A DNA stretch of 64,000 nt from Cololabis saira (taxonomy: Eukaryota > Chordata > Actinopteri > Beloniformes > Belonidae). The stretch lies in contig NC_084591.1 of NCBI RefSeq assembly GCF_033807715.1, forward strand, positions 47,982,368 to 48,046,367. Direction: 5' to 3'. Position numbers and translations under genes: made by a program. Positions 10,479-20,100 of the stretch are shown piece after piece; position 1 is the first letter of the stretch; every line of letters begins with the position of its first letter. The notes beneath the pieces are model-generated. The model was not told the DNA's origin. It was given only the letters and a program-made list of their open reading frames with translations, and ran no database searches.

Positions 10479-11306
10479 TAATGAAAAAAAAAATCTTCCC
10501 CCAGTTCTAACTAATATAGAAACATGCAGCATGTGTTTTCTTCATTCTAAGGCTGATACAAGACTTTTCATTTTTTGCAGCTCCAGACATATTTGTTTTT
10601 TGTGTTTTTGGTCCAATACGGCTCTAAAACATTTTGTGTTGCCGACCCCTGGGCTACTCAAATAGAAAACAACACACAATTCTTTACTGTAACAACAAAT
10701 AATATATTACAGTATTCTCAAAATGTGCAGTCCACTGGACATCACAGCAGCTGCTCACCTCTCTCAATATTGACCATCCATTGTTCTCCAAGCAAACCAG
10801 GAGCTCACCTGTGACCCCTTTATGGCAAACAGCCTTTGGAGTTTAGAAATGTGACTGACTGTGTGTTCTGTGTGAACAGCAAGAGAGGGAATTCAGGAAG
10901 AGTGTGCAGGATATTGGGAATTGTCTGTAGTGTTGTGAGAAATGTGTGGTATGGAATGGGAATTTGAGTCTAGAGCAGTAAATGTGCTCAGCACAGCAAT
11001 GGAGTTCAGCAGGATTGGTTCAGCCACCTGAAACATGAGTTTCAGGTTGTGCACATTGTGTCTGGTGTTCCAATAAATGTGTTTAAACAATTGTGAAAAA
11101 CTTCAGCCAAGATGCAGTCAGGCCTCGCCCTCCGTTGGCATCTGGCCGTTGCTTTCCTGCCTGAAAGAACACGTTCACACACTAATGGTTGGTAATGGTT
11201 GGTAAGAGCTACCCGCACATTCCTCTGCGCTGGTGTGAAACTGCTGCTCCAGTTGACACGTAAAAAACAACAAGCACAAGATTCATATTCAGAGTTATGG
11301 CATAAT

Positions 11307-12381
11307 CAGAGCCGGATTAAATAAATGGACTACACTAGGCAGACTGTGATTTTTGGGCCCCCTTCCATCGATGTTATTCATGAATTGAAATCTTAAACTT
11401 ACCAAAGTTACTAATAAAAGTTAATTCACATTTTACATAGCATAGTCAAAGTCAAGTTGGTTCTTTGTATTCCAAAATAAGTCATGTGTTGTATATTAAA
11501 CAGTCTATCAGACTATTTTCTTTTTTTGCGAGGCCCTGTGCGAAATGGCCGGGGGGGGGCCTTGTGCGTGAGCGTAGCGAGCGCGAGCAAAATTTTTGGG
11601 TTTTTCGGGTCAGATTGGGTGTCTCTATGCGCAATTTTAACTCTCCAATTAGCAAAATACTGGATACCTTCCCCTGCCTCATCATCATCTCTTGCCTCGA
11701 CGCGGGGCCCCATGGCTGCTTGAGACCCGGTCGGATCGGTGATTTTTGTAACAAATTTATCAAACGAGCCTTTCAGAGAGGCATTAAACTCTTCCATTTT
11801 CTTTAGTTTTTTTCTTTTTTCATCCCCTGATGGAAATTTCCTGAATCCGTCTCGTTCTCTGGATATTGTGTGACAGTTTGTTCCAACTCCACCGTCTGGA
11901 TCAGAGCAGCTTGTGTCTGCGCTTGGTCTGACGCAGTTGTATTGAACAACAGACATCATTGCACATATATTTATTGATATGCACAGACTAGTACACATTT
12001 AGGTCTGTAATGGAACGTGACTGTTGATATTTATAAGGGAAAAAAGGAAAATAAAAAGGAAAAAAAAAAAAATAAATATTTTGAAAAAAAAAAAAAAAAA
12101 CGGCCATAGCGCGAGGGCCCTTGGGGCGCGAGGCGAGGCCCCGTGCGGTCGCATGGTTCGCACACCCCTTGCGGTGGTATGTATGCGTATATATATGTAT
12201 GTATACTAAATATAGTAATAATGCACATATATATATGCCGTAGGTTTTTACCGGCACGGTATCAACCATTAATATGTGTGCAGACAAAAAAAATATTTTT
12301 TTGTCCCTCTGTCTGGGCCCCTCCCCTGTCAATCGGGCCCTAGGCACATGCCTAGTTTGCCTTTGCGTTAATCCGGCTCTG
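11307..12381. mobile_element. hAT element, TSD GGCATAAT, with transposase remnant
   Basis: Perfect 14-bp terminal inverted repeats CAGAGCCGGATTAA / TTAATCCGGCTCTG and a perfect 8-bp duplication GGCATAAT (11299-11306 and 12382-12389). At 1075 bp it is much shorter than an autonomous hAT. Contains poly-A/T tracts around 12040-12100. Confidence 0.9.
11513..11998 (-). pseudogene. hAT transposase N-terminal remnant (ZMYM1/TTF-type-like)
   Basis: The middle of this frame reads FRKFPSGDEKRKKLKKMEEF then NASLKGSFDKFVTK, which resembles the N-terminal tail ahead of the TTF-type zinc finger in fish hAT transposases and their ZMYM1-like relatives (remembered similarity). The zinc finger, RNase-H-like core and dimerisation region are missing. 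The frame's N- and C-terminal parts look non-coding. The matching hAT ends around it support the reading. Confidence 0.5.
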
Positions 12382-12389
12382 GGCATAAT

Positions 12390-13693
12390 CATGACAAATG
12401 ATAACATTTATCTACATTTAAATACAGAATTATTCCAACAACCGCCTTTATCGCAAACTCAGTTTTGATTTTCTTTTGCATAAAGGTGTCATACAAATGG
12501 GATTTATGAATAAAGACTGTTGATGGACGTTACTGCTCTAATACTCACAGCTGTGCAGGAACCACCATAGACATATATACGTATCCGCCCCACGGAGCTG
12601 CTGCGATACGTCAACGTCTCCACCATATTGGATGTTCAAGACTGCGCTGGAAACTAATACAAGTGAATGGACTTATTTTCATAAAGTGCCTTTCTAAAAA
12701 AAAATTACGTTTTACGTCTCATTTATTCATTCACACACGCACTAATATACTTGGGAAACAGTTAGGCACCAAATATAATATATTTAATTTACTCAGATGG
12801 CAAAAATAAGAACTTTATTGATCCCACATAGGAGTAATTCATGTTATATCAGCTATAGAGAACAAGGTAGTGCCGAAAAACAATATATATCCCCCTCACA
12901 AAAATAAGAAAAATAGAGAAACATATTTTCTCTTCAACAAAACAAATTTAACATTTTTCAAATAACAAAATAACATATTTGAACCATTTTTCAGACAATA
13001 AAATAACTGAAAAAATCTGAAAAATGGTTCAAATATGTTATTTTGTTACTTGAAACATTTTAAATATGTTTATGTAAAATATGCTTAATAATAAACTCAA
13101 AGAGGTAAAATTTTTCCAAATTTGTTTTTGTATTAGGTATTTTTTGTCACGATAATGTATGTCCATGTGTTAATGTCCCCAGATTATTTGGTTTGAGGTT
13201 ACTGGCAGTAACCACTATTAGTATTTTGGTTAAATATTTAACTTCACTATATTTAACTACCCACACATTCAAGGTATGCTTGAACATCAAAATACAACTT
13301 TTTTAATTGTTGCCATTTCCCCTGTTTTATCTGTGCCTTTTCAGTGAAATGTAGTGTGAAACATAGGGTTGAATAGTAAATGCTTCCTTTAAAACCATAA
13401 AAGAGGACGTGTAATGCACTAAGCATTGACCCTGCAGGATAAAGCTCTTTTTAGCAGAATAGGTTACTTTTGTTGCAAGGTTTGAATGATGTTGCCGTTG
13501 AACATTGTTGATGAGAAGTTTCCCATGGTTAAGTCAGTCCACAGTGGTGTTACAGCATCATCTGCTGACACAAAAGTGCATCGCTTCCGTTGGCGTACAT
13601 TATGCAACACGGTCTGTTGTGCGACTTAGACCTTTCTGTGTACACTGAGGTGTTTGGTATTATTGGGGACAGGTTATGGTAATAATGTTAAAG
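12390..13693. other. intergenic, no recognised gene
   Basis: AT-rich. Around 12560-12670 the words CGTCAACGTCTCCACCATATTGG and CTAATACAAGTGAATGGAC look like a dispersed fish repeat. A strong inverted repeat is listed separately. No supported coding frame. Confidence 0.4.
12956..13055. repeat. inverted repeat (hairpin)
   Basis: Arms of about 40 bp: CATATTTGAACCATTTTTCAGA on the left is mirrored by TCTGAAAAATGGTTCAAATATG on the right, with further match outward and a ~20-bp loop. Probably the core of a palindromic MITE. Confidence 0.75.
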
Positions 13694-14046
13694 GTTATAG
13701 GCACAGTTGAGGGGGGATGAAGGGGGATGTCTAAAAACGGTTCAAATCATCCCCCCTGAAATAAAAACAGTCCAAATCATCCCCCCTGTAAAACTGCCAC
13801 CCCCCCCTTTCCATCCCTTATGTCATTTCATCAATGAATGTGGTTTTACTGCTATTTCAACATTTAGAGTCATCACCAGAAAAATAACACCAGAAAAATA
13901 ACTTATTTGACAATTTTCACCTGTTTCAAGTAAATTTTCACTTGAAATAAGTAGGAAAATCTACCAGTGGGACAAGATTTATCTTCTTATTACAATTACA
14001 TTTCAAGTGAAAATCTACTTGAAACAGGTGAAAATTGTTGTTTTTT

Positions 14047-15388
14047 GAATAGAATAGAATAGAATACTTTATTGTCTGTCCCAATGGTGACAGAAATTCT
14101 TCTTGGACAGGGCTCACAACCACATTCATACATTCCCATAAGGACATGTTACAATATAAAAAGAATAAATACGTTAAAAACAGTAAATAAGTTAAAACAG
14201 ACATGACAGTGCCTGTTAAAAGTGCAACAATCTATTTGATAGTGTTCAGAATGGTTGTGGCAGATGGGATGAATGACTTTTTGTAAATGTTTTTCCGGGC
14301 CAGTGGAATTCTATACCTTCTGCCTGATGGCAGTAGTTGAAATGAGTGGTGAAGGGGATGAGAGGGGTCTTCTGTGATCAGAGTGGCCTTCCTGATCACA
14401 GAGCGGTTGTAGAGATCAGACAGGGGGGTGTGTTGTGATCTGCATATTTTGCTGGCCTGGTTTATTATGCGTGAGAGTCTGGTTTTGTGTTTGATGGTGA
14501 GCAAGTTGTACCAGGATGAGATGTTGAATGTAAAAATGGATTCAATGAGTGAACGGTAAACCAGAATTAAAATGTCTTTGCTGATGTTGAATGTCCTTAG
14601 ATTCCTCAGCAGGTGGAGACGCTGTTGTGCCTTCTTGTAAATACCGTCCGTATGTTGTGTGAAGGACAGACAGGTGTCGATCTCAGTCCCCAGGTATTTG
14701 AAGGACTGGACCTGCTCTACCAGCTGCCCCTGGATGCTGAGTGGCTGGAAAAGGGATGGTGTTATTGCTGCCTTGCTTCTGCCTCCACAGCACAGCTCCT
14801 TTGTTTTGGCAATGTTCAGCTGGAGTGAGTTCTCAGTGAATGTTTGGACCAGGTCGCTGACGGCCTGCTGGTACTGAGTCAGGGCATCAGAACCAGTCAT
14901 GTGGGCAACCAGTGCCATGTCGTCTGCATATTTAAAAAGTGACATTCCTTCTCTGCTACAAGAGATGGTGTTGGTATATGCAGAGAAGAGAATGGGAGAT
15001 AAAACACAACCTTGAGGAAGCCCTGTGTTTAAAACCAGTTTGCTCGATTTAAAACCATTCACAAGCACTTCTTGTGGTCTGTCCTGTAAAAAGTTAAAAA
15101 TCCATAAAAGCAGTGTTGGGTGCACCTGAAGATCTGACAGGCGGTGCAGCAGGGTGCTGGTGTTTACAGTGTTAAAAGCAGAGGAGAAGTCCATGAATAA
15201 AATCCTGGTGTGTGGGTGTGTAGAGTCCATGTGCTTTGTGACGGTGTCTAAAAGTGTGAGACTTGCATCCTCTACACTACGTCTTGCTCTGTACGCAAAC
15301 TGGAGGGGGTCCAGTTTGTCGGCCAACATGTCGGACAGCTGGTCACCCACTACTCTCTCCATGCACTTGCAAAGCACTGAGGTCAGCA
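14047..15388 (-). mobile_element. 5'-truncated non-LTR retrotransposon (Rex1/CR1-like)
   Basis: Exact borders come from comparison with the empty MITE copy 1, where 'gttgttttttccagtgatg' is continuous. The minus-strand 3' end carries a short TTCTA tandem tail (GAATAGAATAGAATAG on +) instead of poly-A, as in several fish CR1-group LINEs. Family assignment is tentative. Confidence 0.75.
14232..15388 (-). CDS. LINE reverse transcriptase, 5'-truncated ORF2
   Basis: An uninterrupted frame of about 385 codons covering most of the RT domain to the C-terminus. Motifs in order: LTSVLCKCMERVV (RT0/1), LQFAYRARRSVEDA, RILFMDFSSAFNTV (first catalytic Asp), GLPQGCVLSPILF, FKYADDMALVAH (YADD catalytic pair), LGTEID, and a C-terminal HPLHHSFQLLPSGRRYRIPL tail ending FIPSATTILNTIK. 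Endonuclease and ORF1 are absent, so it cannot move on its own. The intact frame indicates a fairly recent insertion. Codons beyond 15388 in the same frame come from the host MITE. Confidence 0.8.
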
Positions 15389-15791
15389 CCAGTGATGAGT
15401 CTTGTTTTAAGTGTAATAAGATGTTTTTACTAAAATGAGACATTTTAACTAGAAATAAGACAAATATTCTTGTTAAGATTGTGAGTTTTTGCAGTGATCC
15501 ATTTTACTTATCCTGTGAAGGACAGAGTCATATTGATAAGTTCAGAAAAGTGTTTTTTATTGTTGTGTTTTGATGTATTTGATGTAAGCCCAGTGGATAT
15601 TTAAAGCTTACAGAAGGCTGCATTTAACTGCTGCTATGTCATTCCTGCAGTATTTCTGCAGGTGTTTTGGTCACTGCTATTATTTGTAATATATTATATT
15701 ATTTGTAATCAGCACAAATTATCTGTCCCCATATGATCAAATCCACCCTCCCCCCTGGTTTTTTTTTTACAACTCGAGCACTGGTTATAGG

Positions 15792-16160
15792 TGTACCCTG
15801 TTTGGTGGAGATTCAGAGGTTTCCAGGTCTCCAGGTGGTGATTTGGGGTTCTCGATGTATCAAATATCAACTGAACATTTTGCTCCCTGAGAGCGATGTC
15901 AGCAGGAGAAAGACTGGAGGGGAAGGATCGGGCCAGTTTTGAGGATCGACACAAAATGCCTTACACGCAGGTACTGTTCATATTACAAGGATCTTTTAAT
16001 TTCCTTTCTATTAACGATTGAATCACTCTGCTCTGAGCGGCATATCCATTAGGATGAGACACAAAGTTGGCCAGCAATTGAAGGTCGTACAAAGTGTAAC
16101 TCTTTGGATCCAAACATCCAATGAAATACCCATGTACAGTACGCAATGTTGTCCACATGG
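15792..16160. other. no recognisable gene
   Basis: Sequence between two mobile elements; short frames only, none with recognisable content. Confidence 0.45.
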
Positions 16161-16171
16161 TATTAGGAGTT

Positions 16172-16525
16172 TTCGTGAATATTGTGATACAGTTCTTTAT
16201 TTTCCTATAATGCAATTAAAAAAGCAAAAATGTCATACATTCTGGATTCATTACAAATCAACTGAAATATTGCAAGCCTTTTATTATTTTAATATTGCTG
16301 ATTATGGTTTACAGTTTAAGATTAAGATTCCCAGAATATTCTAATTTTTTGAGATAGGATATTTGAGTTTTCTTAAGCTGTAAGCCATGATCAGCAATAT
16401 TAAAATAATAAAAGGCTTGCAATATTTCAGTTGATTTGTAATGAATCCAGAATGTATGACATTTTTGCATTACAGAAAATAAAGAACTTTATCACAATAT
16501 TCAAATTTTCTGAGACAGTCCTGTA
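16172..16525. mobile_element. palindromic Tc1/mariner-like MITE, copy 1 of 4 (decayed left end)
   Basis: Near-palindromic ~355-bp element ending GAGACAGTCCTG followed by TA. The left end is degraded (GTTTTCGTGAATATTGTGAT) relative to the CAGGACTGTCTCAGAAAA of other copies. Confidence 0.8.
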
Positions 16526-16995
16526 ATGTGTTGTGCTTTTTGTTTCGTTTTTTATTTGAGTTATACTCTTTATATGTTATAATTCAACTTGAAATTGCAT
16601 AATGTGAAGATTTGTAATCATTGTACTTTTTGCAAATGTTAAATAAAAAAATAAAAATAAAATAAAAAATGTCCCTGCGTCCAGGGCTCCCTGACGTCCC
16701 ACTTGTCGGACTAAACCATGTGTCTCCTCAAAGAAGGGGCTCCTACAATGTCCAATATGTTGGGAGGACTGCCACATAAAGTTCATTCATTCAGTTGATG
16801 TTATAAATATATTTGAAATAAATCCTTACACCAATTAATTTGAGGGATCAATTCATTCGAAATAAAAACATCACAAAAAAAAGGAAGGAAATCTGAGGAT
16901 TGTGATGGACCCCTCCCCCTACTCCATGGGTGGTCAGACCTTTACACTTTATTCTAACAAGTCAATAACGGGCTCAGTCCTCCAGTCCTGTTACC
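16526..16995. other. upstream region of the P450 gene
   Basis: Contains A-rich tracts and a TATAAATA at 16802-16809, about 190 bp before the start codon, a possible but unproven core promoter. No other gene seen. Confidence 0.3.
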
Positions 16996-17157
16996 ATGCT
17001 GGTGTCAGTAGTTCTGCTGTTCCTCTCTGTTTTCTTCATCCTCCTTCAACTAAGACCATGGAGGTCCAAGAACTTCCCCCCAGGACCTCCAGTCCTCCCC
17101 GTCCTGGGGAACCTGTCAGTCCTGGTTCAGGAGAATCTCCTGAAGGAACTGGAAACG
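16996..17157 (+). CDS. P450 exon 1 (membrane anchor and proline hinge)
   Basis: 54 codons from ATG: a stretch of Leu/Val/Phe (VSVVLLFLSVFFILLQL) is the ER signal-anchor, then WRSKNFPPGPPVLPVLGNL, the proline-rich hinge of microsomal CYP2 proteins. It ends in phase 0 at ACG|GTAAGA. Length and boundary fit CYP2 exon 1. Confidence 0.9.
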
Positions 17158-20100
17158 GTAAGAAATGCTGAACTGATGATGTTCCCCTGGGATTTAACCC
17201 TGGTACCGTCTCTGGGTCAAGATTACCTCTTCCTTCTTTCCTCCTGCTCTCTCCTTCCTTCTCCCTTCCTCTTTCCTTCCTTCCTTCCTTCCTTCCTTCC
17301 TTCCTTCCTTCCTTCCTTCCTTCCTTCCTTCCTTCCTTCTTTACTCCCTTCCTTCCTTCTTTCTTTCCTCCCTTCCTCCCTTCTTTCCATCCTTCCTTCC
17401 TCATTTTCTCCATTCCTTCCTTCCTTCCTCCCTTCCTTCCTCCCTTCCTTCCTTCCTTCTCCCTTAATCTTTTCTCCCTTCATTCCTTCTTTACTCCCTT
17501 CCTTCTTTCTTTCCTCCCTTCCTTCCTTCTGTCCTCCCTTCTTTCCTTCTGTCCTCCCTTCTTTCCTTCTGTCCTCCCTTCTTTCCTTCTTTCCTCCCTT
17601 CCTTCCTCCCTTCCTTCCTTCCTTCTCCCTTAATCTTTACTCCCTTCCTTCTTTCTTTCCTCCCTTCCTTCCTTCTGTCCTCCCTTCCTTCCTTCTGTCC
17701 TCCCTTCTTTCCTTCTGTCCTCCCTTCTTTCCTTCTTTCCTCCCTTCTTTCCTTCCTTCCTTCCTTCCTTCTTTTCTCCCTTCCTTCCTTCCTTCCTTCC
17801 TTCCTTCCTTCCTTCCTTCCTTCCTTCCTTCCTTCCTTCCTTCCTTCCTTCCTTCCTTCCTTCCTTCCTTCTTTCCTCCCTTCTTTCCTTCCTTCCTTCT
17901 TTTCTCCCTTCCTTCCTTCTTTCCTCCCTTCTTTCCTTCCTTCCTTCCTTCCTTCCTTCCTTCCTTCCTTCCTTCCTTCCTTCCTTCCTTCCTTCCTTCC
18001 TTCCTTCCTTCTTTCCTCACTTATTTCCTTCCTTCTTTTCTCCCTTCCTTCTTTCTTTCCTCCCTTCCTTCTTCTTTCTTTCCTCCCTTCCTTCCTTCTT
18101 TCCTCCCTTCTTTGCTTCCTTCCTTCCGTCCTTCCTTATTTTCTCCATTCCTCCCTTCTTTCCTTCCATCCTTCTTTTCATTCTTCCTTCCTTTCTTCCT
18201 TCCTCCCTTCTTTCCTTCCTCCCTCCCTCCCTTCTTCTCTTCCTCCTCCCTTGACCCTCAGACAGCACCAGGGTTAATCATCCATCCATTACTGTATAGG
18301 ATTACTACGTGTTTAATCCCAACCCATTACAGGCCAGACACAGGGGGTTGCCAGTCCATTGCAGAATTAAAATCATTTTATTCTTCTTCCTCTTTTGTGA
18401 AAGTCTGATTGTTTTCTCCGTGTTATAATATAATACTTGTCCTATACTAAAAAGAATAACAGTTAAAAAAAGAAGAGGAAGAAGAAAGGGGTGAATTATC
18501 AGATACTATTTTAAGTTTTGGATGCATCCCCAAAACACTGCATTCTGTATTTGACAGGCTCTTTAAGATGATTTATTTATTAAGAATATGTATGCCTCCA
18601 AGATAGAGATATTTTGAATTTCCTTTTTTTTATATATATTTTTATCTTGATTTCTTCCCATTTTTTCCCCACAGTTTGATTTTCTTTAATTATCTAATGA
18701 TGCTTCTCCAAATCCGGTCCAATTTTCCACCGAAAAGTCACTGGGTCTTTCTGTTGCCCAGCGACCCAGCTCACTGAAGTTATTTTGAGTACTCTTTACT
18801 TTTTAAAACAAATCCATCTAACTGAACTGGCCTGTATCTGTAAGTTGTTCCTTTAGATGTGCAGCTGACTTATCAAACATTTACAGAAAGTGGACTTTAA
18901 CTTCCATTCTTGATACACAAATATTTGGAAAGAGTATATTTATGTGACAAGCTCAAAGTCTTAGCACTTTCAGAAAGTAAAAGAGGAGATAAGCACGCTG
19001 GTTTGCTATATATCTTAACTTAAAGAGGCGTACAAACCTTTGTACTTTGGGTGAAACTAGTCCATCCGTCTGTACTCTGACATGCACAGTTTGCATCCCT
19101 GCAACTGATCTCGCCAGTCTCGTGTGCTGGATTCTTTCTCATTTATATTATTAATTCGTATTATCTTGGGAGATTCCCAATGTTGTTGCTTTGTTGGTGC
19201 CCAAATGTGCCTCAGAAGTCAAAATGAGGTGACATAAATGTGAACTGTCATTTCAGTTTGCACAGACTATAAATGTGTATCCAGAGGTGGTAGTAACCAG
19301 TTACATTTACTCCGTTACATTTACTTGAGTAAGTTTTGGGAAATGTTTTACTTTTAGGAGTAGTTTTGAATCACTATACTTTTTACTTTTACTTGAGTAG
19401 ATTTGTGAAGAAGAAACTGTTCCTCTTACTCCGCTACATTAGGCTACGTTGAGCTGTTACTTTTCTTTTATCCCTTTTATCCACGTACGCGTCAATCTCA
19501 TGACATCACTGGGTGATTCTTTGGGAAAAAAGTTTGTTTTTGCACGTTTTGTCACATTTACACAGACTCAAACACACACAGAGTTTCTATGAGTTCATGT
19601 TTGTTGTAGTTCTGCCTGGTTAAAAAAGAAAAGTACAAAGGCTTGACATTTTTTGCTACTTGTGCTTAGTTTATTTTTTTATTCTGTTATTATTTTATTT
19701 ATTTTATTATTTATTAAAGTACTTGAATTTATTATTATTTTAATTTAAGCTATTTTTTATTTTTTTATTAATTTTAATCAATTTTATTATTTTATTGATT
19801 TAATTTGCCTGAAGATGATTATTTTGTACTTTTGTCTGTTTGAATGGTTGTGTTAAAAAAATAAATCAGACGTTACTCAACAGTTACTCAGTACTTGAGT
19901 AGTTTTTTCACCAAGTACTTTTTTACTTTTACTCAAGTAATTATTTGGATGACTACTTTTTACTTCTACTTGAGTCATATTATTCTGAAGTAACAGTACT
20001 TTTACTTGAGTACAATGTTTGGCTCCTCTACCCAGATCTGTGTGTATCACAGGAAGTTTACATACACAAAGTTGAATTATTAGTAAAATTATTGATATAA

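Larger units (their letters stand above)
8559..10651. mobile_element. hAT-like element (CAGGG...CAACCC termini), copy 1, itself interrupted
   Basis: Left terminus CAGGGCTCAGCAACCCGCGG and right terminus GTGTTGCCGACCCCTG, with 8-bp duplications GACTACTC (8551-8558) and GGCTACTC (10652-10659; one difference). A second, uninterrupted copy at 62341-62765 shows where the inner mariner element (9023-10478) landed. Confidence 0.75.
8198..11103. mobile_element. outer mariner-like MITE (CAGTTTTTCACAATTG termini), split by a nested insert
   Basis: Left end (TA)CAGTTTTTCACAATTGTTTA and right end TAAACAATTGTGAAAAACT match as inverted repeats. The left TA is present; the right has decayed to TTCAG. Its interior (8214-8558 and 10652-11090) is interrupted by the hAT-like element 8559-10651. 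The termini resemble those of the inner mariner element, suggesting a related family. Confidence 0.65.
13702..15783. mobile_element. hAT-like MITE, copy 2 of 3, with a LINE inserted
   Basis: Same family as 7098-7867. The flanking duplication GTTATAGG (13694-13701 and 15784-15791) is a perfect 8 bp. Without the LINE at 14047-15388 the element is about 740 bp and aligns end to end with copy 1, including part of the hairpin. Confidence 0.85.

Noticed and set aside
12024..12468. Short frames at the right of the 11307-12381 hAT element
   Set aside because: They cross poly-A/T tracts and the element's terminal repeat; no recognisable protein.
16802..16809. TATAAATA as the P450 promoter
   Set aside because: Plausible but the sequence is AT-rich and there is no transcript evidence; not listed as a regulatory feature.
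17223..18408. Long Ser/Pro/Leu/Phe frame continuing from P450 exon 1 and Lys/Glu/Gly/Arg frames opposite
   Set aside because: Translation of a (TTCC)n tract; exon 1 ends at a consensus donor before it.
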